Source: Taxawa tesnikishii (nom. ined.) (taxonomy: Eukaryota; Ascomycota; Dothideomycetes; Dothideales). From it: a stretch of DNA of 64,000 bases. Of the stretch, positions 1 to 12,276 are shown piece after piece. The stretch is from positions 806,001 through 870,000 of the forward strand of contig JAPDRO010000001.1 of assembly GCA_030247885.1 (NCBI GenBank). Direction: 5' to 3'. Positions within the stretch are counted from its first letter, which is position 1. Each line of letters begins with the position of its first letter. The notes beneath the pieces were generated by a model. It had not been told where the DNA came from. It made no database searches and was given only the letters and a program-made list of their open reading frames with translations. The position numbers and the translations under genes are program-made.

Positions 1-1660
1 CTTGAGGAAGTCGTTGGTCTCCTGGCTGTGCAAGGTCTCTCCTGGTGGGAACTTCTCGCCGCAAGCCTCCTCCAATGCGGGAATCATCTCGATACGCTTC
101 CATGGCTTGGCCCAGTTGACTTGGTAGGTCTCTCCATGCTGTGTCGTGAACGTTGTCTCATGGCTGCCAGTAACGTGCTTGACAAGCCCGGAGACAAGGT
201 CTTCCGTAGTCTCCATCACGTCGTAGACGTCTGCGAAAGCTTGATAGAATTCACATGTTGTGAACTCCGGGTTGTGGGTCAGATCAATGCCCTCGTTACG
301 GAACTGACGACCAAGCTCATATACACGGTCAAGACCACCGACGATGAGCTGCTTGAGGTAGCTGCGGGACCGTTAGCATCTTTATCACAGAACAAGACAG
401 AACCCAATGGCACGCACAGTTCCGGAGCAACACGCATGAACAGATCCTGCAAGAAAGTTAGCAACTTCTCGCGCACAACGCACAGAGGCCAACCCAACAT
501 CCTCCAACAGCCAGTTCAACTTACCTGTTCGTACTCATTGTGGAACGTCTTGAAGGGCTTGGCGGTCGCACCTCCTGCAATTTGGTTCATCATTGGGGTT
601 TCGACTTCGACGAAATCACGCTTGCGACATGCATTAGTTGAGCCGTCCATCCTAGCACCGAAATTTGCAATCGTACCTGGTCAAAGTAGTTTCTGATGTA
701 CGTGATCATCCTGGATCGCGTGCGGAGAACCTCCCGGCTCTTGTCGTTGATCATCAGGTCCTTCGCATTGTTAGAACGAGGTATTGTGAGTGGCTAGTCG
801 CAGGAACCCACTAGGAACCGTTTTCTGTATCTTGTCTCCTGGTCGGTGAAGGCGCCGTGGTACGCATCCGCGTTTGGCAACAGGTGCAAACACGGCGTGA
901 GCAGGATAATCTCTTGCGCGAAAAGACTCAGCTCGCCCTCTGCCCTTGTCTTTGGAGCGGTCCTGCCAGGGTAGCCCTTGACACCAATGATATCTCCACG
1001 GCGGAGCGACTCGAGGGTCTCTTCGAAGGTCCTCTGGCCGGTCCAGTTATCTGCCTGACACATGATCTGCATGGAAACGGACTTTCTCTTGACGTCCAGG
1101 AAGTACAGCTTCGTACCAGAGGAACGGATGTTCATGATTCTTGCGCCAACATGCAGCGTCTTCTCTTGCAGGTGTTCGCCGGTCTTGAGGTGGCCGAATT
1201 CATTGCTGAAGTTTTCAGGGTCGTAGGAGTCGGGGAACTTGTGTGGGTAGGGGTTGGGATCCTGGCTAGTCCTGAGCTTCTGGATGGCCCTTGAACGGAT
1301 CTCGAAGTATTGCTGGTGACAAGTCAGTCCCAATTACACGGCAGCCTGCTAGCTTTGGCATACGTTGGGGTTTAACTGAGCCTCCTCCTCTTGCGCTGCG
1401 CCGGCCTTCTTCTTGGGCTGAGGCTTTGGAGGAGCGGCAGCAGCCTTCTCTGCCTTCTTGGCTTCCTTTTCCCTCAACTTCTGGCGCTTCTTGAGTTCGG
1501 ATTTGGAGACACGCTCGCCAGTGACCTCGTCAAGGTAGGTTTGCTGTGCTGGTGCGGCCTCGGACGCGTTGTCCTGGGTGGTCAATTCGCCGACCTTTTC
1601 AGTGACGTTCTGCACGGCGTCCTTGACAGCATTGGCGGCGTTCTGAGCCTGTTCCGCCAT
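1..1660 (-). CDS. KRS1: Cytosolic lysyl-tRNA synthetase, 5' part (gene runs off the left edge)
   Basis: Class II synthetase that charges tRNA-Lys. Six exons can be read on the minus strand: 1660-1364, 1312-812, 760-677, 620-525, 446-418 and 361-1. All five introns are GT-AG (51, 51, 56, 78 and 56 bp), and the frame is open to base 1, giving the first 456 residues. The start is followed by a Lys/Ala-rich N-terminal extension ([18 protein letters not shown]), typical of eukaryotic LysRS. Next come the OB-fold anticodon domain ([20 protein letters not shown]) and the start of the catalytic core, with ETRYRKRFL, an ETPMMN segment (motif 1 region) and FRNEGID (motif 2 region). The C-terminal catalytic part with motif 3 lies outside the window. 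No frame breaks. Function is known from the family; splice sites are inferred by eye. Confidence 0.93.
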
Positions 1661-2387
1661 GTTTGCGGGTCTTGTGTGTATATCAATCGCGTGACTGGCA
1701 GAGAGTGGGTGGTCCAGAAGTAAAGCTCATGTGGTGAGTAACATTTTCCTGGCCTTATCGATTAATAGAGAGGGGCACGGCACAGTGGGCTGCACGAGTC
1801 AAGGCGAACATACAATGTAACATCAAGCCTGCGAAACCTGCCTACTTCGTTACTTCCCATCCCGTACGGCGTGCCATCTCACGGTGAGTTCCCATTACTG
1901 TTTGACATAAGCATCATCGATGCTTTGATGCTTCTACGCACTCCCGTTGTAGATTCAGCCTACAGACTCACCCAAGTTGTTCTGGTGTTGATTTTGCTTG
2001 GTATTCTTTATCCGCCCTTTGGTCGGCGACAGCGCTGCCGATATCACCGACATAATAGCGGCAGCGCACATTGCTACCGTTTGCGGCCATATCAATCATC
2101 GTTCGCCTGTTGCACTGGCTATATTGGGTAAGCAAGGCTCACGAGCCAGCCAATTAGAGCCGCTCTCTTCGCAAGAAATAGACGTATAAAAGTGCTTTAC
2201 CTTGGCGGAGTTCCGAATCTGCTACGCGCCGCTCCGTTTCACCACCCGCATAGCTACACCCAGTTGCTCGACTTCGGATATATAATTGAACAAGGCGCCT
2301 CCGCTTGCTGAGGCCGATGCTTTTCTGCAAAAGCACATTTCACACTGCTCCACCACGTCGATCGAACTACACCAACCTCGACAAAAC
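1661..2387. other. Divergent intergenic region between KRS1 and the SDR gene
   Basis: The region holds both 5' flanks. A TATAAAAG-like box lies at 2185-2192, about 200 bp upstream of the SDR start codon; a role is only inferred. No RNA gene or convincing ORF was seen. Confidence 0.5.
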
Positions 2388-3314
2388 ATGATGCAAAACA
2401 TCCTTCTCGGTATCGGTGCTCTAGCAGCCGCTCGCATTTTACACCGTAGCCCGCTTCTGGTATCCATTCATCTTCCACCGGTCGACCCTCCACCGCTACC
2501 ATCACGGCAAACCAGGATCCACGTGGGCCCTGGTTACAGGTGCTAGCGATGGCATTGGTTGGGAGTTCGCAGTCGCGCTCTGCGACTCAGGTTTCAACGT
2601 CCTACTTCACGGCCGCAATCCCGTCAAACTCGAGTCCAAACAAAAGGAACTCCAGGCCCGATTCCCCGGCGTTCAGATCCGCTGCGTGATAGCCGACGCC
2701 TCTCGCTACGAAGCCGTCGACAGCGTCGTCTCGGCCGCCCGCGAATTGCCCGGAAAACTCACAGTGGTGGTTCACAACGTAGGGGCGCGACCATTGGACC
2801 TGCATACGGTCATTTGCAGGAAACAGACGCAGAGGTCATGGACGGAATGCTTAACATGAACGCCCGCTTTCCCGCGCAGCTGACGCGCGCTATTATGCCA
2901 GTGCTCGCGTCTAATGGCCCCAGTCTGGCAATGTACATTGGATCTGCAGCTGCAATACAGCCGCTGCCCTATCTGTGCGTTTATTCAGCCAGCAAGGCGT
3001 TCCTCATGCGATTCGCCAGCTCATTGAGGCTGGAGGCGTGTGGTGAAGGGTGGGATGTTGAGGTCATGGGCGTCCTAGTTGGGAACACAACGTCCGCTGG
3101 AAACACGCATCACATGGTGGGGACCACAGCTTCCTCGGAGTTGATAGCGCGCACGTCTTTGGCAAAGGTCGGATGTGGGAGGGCGCTGGTATGGGCGTGG
3201 TGGGTGCATGCTCTGCAAGAGGCGGTATTGGGCGCACTGCCTGAAGCACTTTTGGCGCCAGGGGTGATAGACATGATGAAGGTCAGGAAGCGGGAACATG
3301 AAAAGGCGCAGTAG
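2388..3314 (+). CDS. Short-chain dehydrogenase, 3-ketoacyl-CoA reductase/17-beta-HSD-like, frame broken twice
   Basis: NAD(P)H-dependent oxidoreductase of the classical SDR family. It resembles the membrane-anchored 3-ketoacyl-CoA reductase / 17-beta-hydroxysteroid dehydrogenase type 12 group. The N-terminus is hydrophobic (MMQNILLGIGALAAARIL). The Rossmann motif TGASDGIG follows at about 2530, then HNVG, then the active-site YSASK (Y-x3-K) preceded by the catalytic-Ser region YIGSAAA. The frame shifts twice. Near 2458 the reading moves by +1 (or -2). At the G4 run 2782-2785 it moves by -1; one more G would join HNVG to the downstream frame. No intron of normal size explains the second shift. 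A 106-bp intron 2410-2515 could formally bypass the first but would discard coding-like sequence. It is either a pseudogene or, given the same pattern elsewhere in the window, a consensus error. The exact substrate is unknown. Confidence 0.75.
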
Positions 3315-3677
3315 GGCGGGAGTGTCAACAATTGATAAGAATCTAACCTCTGCACGGTTTGCTAGTATAATCGACCAGGCAGTATCGTACACAGCAACAA
3401 TACTACTACACCTGTACACCCACAGCAGGTGTTTCGTTAAGCCCGTTGTGTCGCTTGAGGCTGGCCATACGCAGCGCGAGCATATCACACCGGAGCTCTC
3501 AAGGAAATAATGTTACCGTGATGGCGAATCGGGCAAGCGCAAAGGTTCGCTTGAAAGGGGGGCACAGGTGGGATAGGTGGATGAGATAGGATATGGACCT
3601 TCACCAGTGCGTGGCTAAAGCCAAGAGCAGCTCCGCTGCTGCAATCCTTCTTTACGTTAGAGAGAAGAGATCAACCG

Positions 3678-3696
3678 GATGATGATGATGATGATG
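3678..3696. repeat. (GAT)n microsatellite
   Basis: Six uninterrupted GAT units in non-coding sequence. Confidence 0.85.
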
Positions 3697-4380
3697 GTAA
3701 GCATGAGTGTATCGCTGAACAAAACCCGTTCCTCACTCTAGATTGAGCTATGCCACTAGGGTACTGGCGAGAAATTCTACCTTGAAAGCCGAAGAGCGAC
3801 TAGTGCAACATCGGTCAGGACAGGGGTTTCTACACGGAGCGAAAGCATACCATGCGTTCCATATCTATCAGTGCTTCGACGCGGGGGTTCTGCCAAGCCC
3901 TTGGTTGGAAGACTAAGGTAGCCTAGAGATATGTGTGGGGGAGGTCGAGGTCCCTTGGGTTCCTGGCAGTGCAGTAGACGAGTGGCTGCAGATGGACAAG
4001 GATCAGTACCAAGAAGTTAGCAAGCGAGACGAGACGGTCGGGTTCGCTAGGTAGGCGTAGTCATTGGACCTCGCGGCAATGCCACAAAGACGGCCCAGCC
4101 TCCCGCTCCTGAGACATGTCGACTGTTACAGACTCTCTGCGCTGCGCGCGAGACGCTGACGAAGCCGACAAGAAGTCGGGCAAAGCATGTGAAGTGATGA
4201 TGCGGATGAAGCGGATATTGAGGCGCGTCAGCACAGCCCTGGTTCATGGTGCTGACAACGAGCAAGCAAGGGCACATGGCTGGATCGGATCATTGCGGCT
4301 CCCATACAGATGTCGAATGTTCAGCATGCGTGAGGATACAGCGTGGCGGAAGGAACACGCCGTGAAGGACGGACGTGGAA

Positions 4381-4410
4381 GAGGAGGAGGAGGAGGAGGA
4401 GGAGGAGGAG
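4381..4410. repeat. (GGA)n microsatellite
   Basis: About ten GAG/GGA units, purine-only on the plus strand. It lies about 350 bp upstream of the RING gene start. Confidence 0.85.
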
Positions 4411-4757
4411 AAGGAGGGACGGGGGTTGTGAGAGGCTGAGTTGTTCGGGAGGTGATTTTCCGTCCGGGGCGTTAGAGGTATCGGCTCGTGGCGGATCAGC
4501 AATCTGCATCATCGATAGTTAAAACAGGACGCACCCCACTGTCTGCCGTTACTCGTCGCAAGACACCGGAACCTGCATATACTGTACCTCCGACCCGACC
4601 TACGACTGATCTGCGACCTGACCATCATCTATCATCTGCACGCCTCTTTTTCCATTCCACACCTCTGCTACACCTAGGCCCATGAGCGCGCTGTTGTGAA
4701 GCGTTTGTGTTGTTTCCCTCCACTCGCCTGAACCCAAATCGAGGTCCTGCCGCAAGC

Positions 4758-6437
4758 ATGTTTGCCTCGTGCATCACCTTCGCCGCCCTCAGCGCCCTGC
4801 TGAGCAACGCCGCCGCTCAGACAGCGTCTATTACGCCTTCCAATGGCAGCGCGAACAGTGCTTCGTCAAGCATAGTCATTGCGGCCAAAGCGGGCAACAA
4901 TGAGCCTGCTGCCGTAATCGCTCCCGTCATGGCCTTGACCGATGCCGCGGCGTCGAAGCTCGGTGTATGCATTCCTCCTCGTGTTACGTATCGCCACATG
5001 TTCGACGTATACTGACATCAGCAATCGCAGAACATGGGGCTTGTCGGCCGGCTATTGCACGCGACACCGTCAAACCTCAACAACCTCACCTCGGAAAATA
5101 TCGCCTACATCTCCTGCGATGCCGCCGACTACACCGGCTTCGTAGACGCTATGAGCGTCTTCCAGACCGCCGATCACGCCAATGCGAGTGCCGTTCTCTT
5201 CTACACCCTCACTGGCGCCTTCTGCAATTACACCTCGTCGTCCAGCGACTACAGCTACATCTACTCCACCATCAACCAAGAAGGCGCGAACGCTATCCTC
5301 AGCTACATTTCCAGTCACGCATCTGCCAACGACAGCAGCATGTTGGCGTCGATAGGGCGTCCAGACGAGTTGAACAACACCAGCACTGGGTCAAGTAATG
5401 GACAGCAGGGAAGCGCAAGTACCTCGAACCACAGTCAGAGCAACAACCCCATCAGCTCTTCACCTTCCACTGCCACCGCCATGATCATCCTGTACAGCAT
5501 TACCGGAATCATCACCGCTCTCTTCCTCATAGTCATCATCACTGGTGCCGTTCGCGCTCATCGGCACCCCGAACGTTACGGACCAAGAAACATTCTTGGC
5601 AGGCCCAGACAGACAAGAGCACGCGGCTTGGCAAGGGCTATCGTGGACACGATCCCTATCATCAAGTTTGGAGAACCCAGGGAAGATCAGGCGAAACCGG
5701 CGGATGTGGAGCTCGCAGAGACTGAGAACTCTGCCACCCAACCAATGGCTCAACGTGCTGCAGGACATGCCCCTCCAGCGGAAGGGAACACCGAAGCAGA
5801 CAAGGAGGTACCGCGCGTGTCCATATCAGGCATCTCTCCGGAAGCTGCACCACCAGTGCCGACCGAGAATGAGTATGCACCCGGCTGCAGCATTTGCACT
5901 GAAGACTTCGAACCTGGCCAAGACCTGCGCGTTCTCCCTTGCGACCACAAGTTCCACCCCGCCTGTATAGATCCATGGCTCCTCAACGTGAGTGGTACAT
6001 GTCCCTTGTGCCGTATTGATCTTCATCCGCAAGACTCGCGCACCACTGCCGACGGCCAAGAAGGAGAGGAGAATGGCGGTTTACCGCCTCCACTTGGAGC
6101 CGAAGACGAAAGCCGGCAGAGGCGAAGGAGTAGGGGAATGGGGTTGAGGAGGAGTCTCATGGGTGGCGTGTCTCAGCTTTCGCGAATTGGAGAAGCAAGC
6201 CCCGAAGAGCGCATAGCGGCTGCCAGGGCGATGAGGGATCAACAACATTCACAGCCTGAGCAGTCTGCTGGTGTCACGACGGAGCAGACTGCCCAAGATG
6301 TGCAAGAAGAGACGAGAAGGAGGAGGAGGTTCAGTCAGCTTTTCGGAATAAGGACGAGAAGACGCGAGGGTCCGATGACCGGCAACGCCACGGGAACAAT
6401 CCCAGAAACCGGACCCGCACGAAACAGTGAAAGCTGA
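4758..6437 (+). CDS. Transmembrane RING-H2 E3 ubiquitin ligase (PA-TM-RING-like)
   Basis: Predicted membrane ubiquitin ligase of the endomembrane system, 537 aa in two exons: 4758-4964 and 5031-6437. The 66-bp intron 4965-5030 has donor GTATGC and acceptor CGCAG, phase 0. The start at 4758 gives a clean signal peptide (MFASCITFAALSALLSNAAA). The luminal part carries many N-x-S/T sites and would hold a divergent PA-like domain. A single transmembrane helix spans residues ~219-245 (MIILYSITGIITALFLIVII). The RING-H2 finger occupies residues 355-396: CSIC, then LPCDHKFHPACIDPWL and CPLC, with all eight C3H2C3 ligands present. The tail is basic and Arg-rich. Architecture suggests substrate sorting or turnover at vacuole/Golgi membranes, as for Tul1/RNF13-type ligases; the substrate is unknown. 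No frame break. Confidence 0.88.
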
Positions 6438-8297
6438 ACTGCGGATGATGGCATGCATACTGCAGTCAGCAGGAGAGGATTTGGCTTGTCACGGCATATG
6501 TTTTCTCTGCTCCATGGCTGGCCCGGTGCGGCATTCGAAACAGCGTTGGCGTTCAACTATATTTCAGGTGCGATCTGGGATCAACGGCATTGATGAACGG
6601 AATGGGAAAGATTGGATCTGGGCATCCTGGACTTGCTGGTTGGCTTGGCGAGGCGTTCGGTGGCGCAGAACTACAATGGCATGGACCGAGACGCCTTGTG
6701 TACGAACTCATGTGATTTTCGATAACGGCACGTTAGGCGTAACTGCAGCCGAGGGAACGGAACAAACAAGATCTGGCTGATCGTCATAGATGCTTTCTCT
6801 TCACCCCTTCATTGGCTTCGCAACCTCAGTGACATTTCTCGAATTGACCTGGTACTCAACGCTTTCGGCTCAGACAAAGCAATTCTGTCCTTGCTGTCCG
6901 TCCTCCGTAAACGCTTGAGGCGAGCACAAAGGTCTCAGCCAAAATGGTCCCGGTTCCGCGAGCGTACCGGTTTGAAGCATGCGAAGAAAGCATACGGGAT
7001 AAGCTGAGTCCGTCTCGCCAAAACGCCCCGTCTGCCGCTGATACCAGCCAACTCCGATGATCGAGACGCAGACAGCGAATCTTGTCCAGATGATGTATGG
7101 TCGCCGGAAGCCGTACGACGTTGCGTTTCTGACACGGGATCAGTATGCGTTCAGTTCGGGGTTGGGTCATGCATGGTTGGACTTTTTCCAACCACTGCTG
7201 GCATGGCTCCGTGTTGCTCTGAAGGTTGGTTTAAGCCCAGCGACAGGGTCTTTGCAGGCCGAGAGAGCCAGATGGCTCAGGGTTGTCGCTCTTTCATGGA
7301 CAGGAACAAGCGTGCAAACTGTTGCGTAGTGTCGTGTCTACCGCAGCGATCCAGCAAGGAACCCGTCTTTGTATATGATCTACTCGCCAAGCAATACTCG
7401 GAACAAACGGCTGTGTTGAGATGACTGCTACCCGCGAACATTGGAACCTTGGTTTTTATGATGACAAGACCTACGAAGGCACTTTCGTGGGTAGGAAGGA
7501 GCAATGAAGGTGATTTTCTTGTCCCTTTCCCCTGTCTCTTCACTACTATCTCACAGGTTCTTTTTTTTTTTGGTTACTTGGCCAAAACAGTCAAAATGCA
7601 CGCTCGGGTTCAGCAACTGATTGACGGTATCAAGTACGCAGGGCTGCCCACGGACAATAACTCGATGGACCGTACCACCTGCATCTCTCTGAAGAAGAAA
7701 GGAGTATCAGAGGTGGACACCAATGCTCTCAAGGGCGCTCGCTCACTCAGTGTTGCTTGTTGACCGAGGTCGCTCATAAAATCGGGGGCGCTCGCGTAAC
7801 GGAACGCCCACATACAACTGAGAGTGCTTATACAACTGAAGACGCTCGTATAACCAAGGGCGCTCTCCACTCGAGAACGCTCATGTTGACTTTGTCTGTG
7901 CAGTCAATACGGACACTTAAATCGCGGAGGGTATAGTGCGGTTTGATTCGATAGGTCATTAGCAGCCATGAGAAGGTTTTCGAAGAATGTATCTCCGATT
8001 CAGCGTTTGCCCGTTCGCCTCCTGCAACGTTGTGTGGGTTATGCGGGACGCACCATCAACGAACGATGTCAATCAATTTTGTTTCCCTTTCCTGTTCCCT
8101 TCACCCACGCCCAGAGAGATGCACATGCCCTCAACATGCTATCCTCGCCACGCCATGCAATGTCACATAATGTGTCCGTTCAGTTTGACACTCCCTTCAA
8201 TGCTTATAACGAACAATCTGGTAATGAATCTCCTGCTGAATGACACCGCATGGGTCGAATGAAAAAGTGATGGGTAGGTGAAGGATAAGTGTGGCGA
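6438..8297. other. Gene-poor intergenic region with degenerate repeats
   Basis: ORFs on both strands here are short and show no recognisable domain or coding bias. It holds an 11-12 base poly-T run near 7561 and degenerate CGCTC-centred repeats at 7726-7885. The right end is the 3' flank of TAF1. Confidence 0.5.
7726..7885. repeat. Degenerate tandem repeat built around GCGCTCGTATAAC-like units
   Basis: About seven imperfect copies, spaced roughly 20-25 bases apart, share a core such as AAGGGCGCTC or GACGCTCGTATAAC. Examples lie at 7730, 7768, 7786, 7825, 7845, 7859 and 7877. No protein is coded through it. Confidence 0.55.
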
Positions 8298-11200
8298 TTA
8301 TAAGGCCAGAGGGGCGGATAGAGACCCGAAACCGCCTCCATCGCCGTTGTTGTTGCCGAAACCGTTGCCGGCGCCGTCTTCTTGCTTCATCGTGCCGTTC
8401 AGCATTGGACAGAGTCTAGTCAAATCGAGACTGGTCAGTCCTTGTCCTTGAACCATCACATTCACCAAAGAAAGGAAAAAGAGAAATAGAAGACCCCTTA
8501 AGGGAAAGAAAATCTAGAGAGCCAAAAGGCTTCGGTAGGACCAGTATGAGGTTGGAGTAGCAGTAGCGCCGCCACCGCCACCACCATTTCCCTCTTCCTG
8601 TTCCCACCACTGCCGCCTGCACCAGGACCACCGTCTCCTCCATCCATTCTCTTTTGATCGAGACACTTCTGACAAATGAAATGAGAAAGAGCAACTAACT
8701 TTTTGTTCGTCTTTATATGACCAATCTGGCCACAATTGGCGCACTTGCGTGCCGTGCCCTCGGTGTTCTTCTTGCGGCCCCTCTTGCCGGTAGGTGCAGC
8801 ACCATCAGCATCACCGCCCAGGTCCGCACCTGGGGAGCCTGCTGCAGACGGTGACCCGATGAGCCCCTTCGCCCGCTCACGCTGCTCACGCCTGTCCATG
8901 TTTCGCTCAAGCCTAGCCAGCTCGGCCTCGATCCTGGAAATCATTCGGTCAGCAGGGGTTCGACAGGAATACTAGAAGTGAAGAGGGAGGATTTGAGAGG
9001 ATGAGAAAGGGGCAAACTTGCTTCTTCTTTTGGAGTTCGTCAAACTCCCTGTCACCCGTAGCCTTGGCCGTGAGTGGATCGATTTTATGAGATTCCGCAA
9101 GCATCTTGCGCTTCCTGTATGCGGAGATGACACGCGGGTTGTCGATTTTGACCTGCTGCTCTTCCAGCTCGCCGTACTCGTTTCTCACCGTGCGGGTAAT
9201 AACCATGAACTTGTCGCCCTGATTGGCACTCATTTTACTGAATTGACTTGCCGATTCGTCATCGCGTCTGCCGAAAGCGGCAGGAGTGCCGAACGACGAA
9301 CGCGGCGTGCCTCTACGACCGAATGCACTTTCTGGTTCCTCATCGTAGTCATCTTCGACGTCAGAATGCTCAATCGTGGAAGACAGGCTGTCATGCTGGG
9401 CCTTCCAGATGCGGCGGATGGATTCATCATATGCCTTCTGCTGACGGGCAACGTTGTAGCTGTGGCCACCGTTCTCCTTCATGCGCTTGGCATCGAGTCT
9501 ATCTTCGATGGATTCACCAAGTGCTCTGAAACCGCCCTTCATGGATGTCTTGATGAAGCTGAACGCCTCACCTCTCGCGGTCGGGTCACCTTCACCGTGA
9601 AGTTGGAGCATGGCCTTGCCCTGACATGCGTTCAGGAAATTCTTCGTAGTCTGCCAGGGAGCGAGCTGAAGTTCGACATTGGTGCCTTCTTTAGCGTCGT
9701 CGTCATCATCAGGCGCATCGTCTTTCTTCAAGCCAAGGTCAGTCAGATGCTGCACACCGACCTGCATCGAGTCGAGCAAACAAATGTCCTCAGGCTTGAT
9801 CCAGCTGCGGAGCGTCTCCTCTTCGGGAACTACATCTCCTGGTTTCGGCACCCACACCGAGTTGTTCTTGTCGTATGCCATGAATTCGCGCATCTTGCCA
9901 CGATTCTGAGCAATATCGCTACCCGGCAAGTGATCTTGAACGACCCTGTTTGTGAGTGGAGGTCCTCTCTTGGTGGGATCGATGCTCTTCTTGTACACGC
10001 GGTAAGAGATAGCCTTGAGTCTGCGCTTGGCGGCATCCGTAACCTTGCGGGAATGCTCGCCGGGTACTTCTTGCGAGGGGAACTGCTGGCCAACAGTGTA
10101 GAGATTTTCCACGTTACGCAGGAAGTAGTGTTTGCCGTTTTCGTGCGAACCACTGCAAACGACAAGGAAATCTGCGGGCTTGCCCTCGTGCCTGAAGACG
10201 GGAGCTCTGTACATGCTGTTCTGGAAGGTGGGCACCATCTCTCCAGGCTCGACTTGGCCGAAGTTGGCGAACGGACTCCTGTCTTGTGGTAACAATACTT
10301 GGGTCTCGCCAACTTCTTCCTTGGGCCGCGACTGGTCTGTCTCGTCCTTCCGCCGGTAGTAGTTGATGAGCTTGTTGCCCATACCAAAGTTGGACAGCAT
10401 GACGGGATACTCCTCCGAGTACTCCAGCAGCATTGCGTTCGAGTTGTCGCCCAGGGAGAGATCCTCCGCTTTCGCAAAGATGGCCTGAGTGTCCTTTCCC
10501 CGGCGATCCTTGCGCTTGATTGATTTGGGCTTCGTGAAGCTGATCTCTCTGTTAGCGCGCTCACCGTGGAACGGAGGCCGATGAAAGGATCGCAGTTGCT
10601 TAGGGTCGAGTTTGACTTTGTAGAATGGCCATTGAAGTTTCATTGCCGGAAGACTGTGCTCCACGGCCATACTACCAAGCGTACTACGGACCTTGTGCTG
10701 GTGATTCTCTTTGAGAAGCTCATAGGCCTCGTCATTGGAGATGTTGTATCTCCGTGTGACGTCTCGAACCATTGCACTAGTCTGGTTCCGGGTCTCACCC
10801 AAAGCGCGGCGTAGTTTCTTCTTAGGCGCTGCCGTGGTCACGTTCTCTTCAATGAGCAGGCCCGGATCGTTCATGTCAAGCGTGACCTTGCTGGCAACGC
10901 GTGCGGCCGCATGCACAGGATCTTCCAGGGAAGGATATATCTGCGGGATAGAGGATATTGTCTTGAGATCGAAATGTGCAACCTTGCGCTTTTTGGCAGG
11001 AGGCTCCTGAGTGTCATAGTCCCAGTCGTCGTCCATGTACACGCCGCTGTCAGCTTGCTGCGAATGACGGTCAGGGGTAAGAAGCGTTGAATCGTTGCTT
11101 AAGACATCCCAGTCTTCGCAGATCATGGTCAGATCTTGCCAAGTGGTGCCTCCAATCTCTTCGTCCTCATCGATTTCGTCGAAGTCTATGTCATCGTCAC

Positions 11201-12276
11201 TTTGCTGCACCTCGTCACGAGCTTGCTTGAGAAAGATGACCCCTCGTTGCTCATCCTCAGCCTCGCCACGTGCAACCTTGTTAGCTGAAGCCCCGCCAGT
11301 AATTCTGAAGCTGCGCTCATGATCTTGTTGCAGCTCGAGGGTCAGCTTGGTAGGCTGCACCGGCTTTGGGGGTTTAATGGGTTGTTTCCAGTTATATTTG
11401 CCTCGCCTCGGCGGAAAGAGTTCCAGAAATCGAGGGATTTGGTCCGGGTCGTAGGTCGGCCAGATCGAGTAGAACGTATCCATCTCCGTTTCCGGTGCAG
11501 GTGGCGGTTCGTAGAAGTCTCCACCTAGACGGCGCGCCTCTCTCTTCTTCTGCCCGTGCAAAGAGTTCCCTCTGCTTGCGGACCATAGGATCCTCGTCGC
11601 CGGCGGCTGTGGGTTCCTGGACAGCAAATGCATTCGTTTCGTCATCACGAGCTTCGTCAAGGTCCGGCCTCTCCAGAGAAGTAGGGCTGTGGTGCATCCG
11701 CAAATCTCTAAGCTGATCCTCCCGGCTAACGAACGTGGGTAGAGCGATTCGGTTCTTCGATGGGAGAGCGAGCCCAGACGCAGCTTGCGGGCGCGCAAAG
11801 TCGTTCACCTCAGTGCTCTCCTCCGCTGGTGGTGAGGCGCCTTCCTCGCCGAACAAATCGATGTCCTCCAAAGTCCCATCTTGCTGGTCACCGAAAAGGT
11901 CTCCGTCATCTTCGGCTCCAGCAGCATCACCGTGACCGTTTGTCTGTGGCTGTCCATCTGTACCGGTCTCATGCGCCGTAATCCCATCTTCTTCATCTGG
12001 CAACTCATCCTCACTAAGGTCAAAATCCTCATAATCAATCGCATCATCTGCTTTCTCTCCGGCTTCGACCTTTCCTCCGGAAAATATATCTTCTAGCGCG
12101 TCTCCCTGTGCAACCCCAGCTAGAAGGTCGGTGATCATCTGATCATCCCTCTGATCTTGCTCGTCGACTGCGTGTGCCACGACCGTCCGGTCCTCGTCCA
12201 CGGCGTGCGGCATGTTGAAGTCGGGGTTTGTGTCAAGGGATAATGCGGGTCGGGGGTAAGACACAACATCAGCCAT
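8298..12276 (-). CDS. TAF1: Transcription initiation factor TFIID subunit TAF1
   Basis: Largest TFIID scaffold subunit; it binds TBP and TAF7 and helps recognise core promoters. Start codon at 12276-12274, stop at 8300-8298, about 1215 aa. Exons: 12276-9018, 8971-8700, 8415-8298; introns 8972-9017 (46 bp) and 8416-8699 (284 bp), both GT-AG. The acidic N-terminus (TBP-binding TAND-like region, DDAIDYEDFDLSEDE) is followed by DTFYSIWPTYDPDQIPRFLE. The central DUF3591 region contains YNISNDEAYELLKENHQHKV. The RTPADRMISRIEAELARLE helix and a zinc knuckle (CANCGQIGHIKTNKK) follow, with the last ligand Cys (LCP) in the third exon. No bromodomains, as in other fungal TAF1. The frame shifts once near 11537-11550 in a GA-rich stretch (one extra base or two missing). 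Since TAF1 is essential, a sequence error is likely. Confidence 0.93.

Larger units (their letters stand above)
3315..4757. other. Intergenic region with two microsatellites; 5' flank of the RING gene
   Basis: No supported gene. It contains a (GAT)n tract at 3678-3696 and a (GGA)n tract at 4381-4410. The last ~250 bases are C/T-rich, as expected of a fungal promoter/5' UTR. Confidence 0.5.

Noticed and set aside
2779-2819. A 41-bp GT-AG intron that would bridge the SDR frames
   Set aside because: It is shorter than any other intron here and would delete part of the conserved HNVG segment. A missing G is simpler.
9018-10292. 424-codon plus-strand ORF
   Set aside because: Antisense shadow of TAF1.
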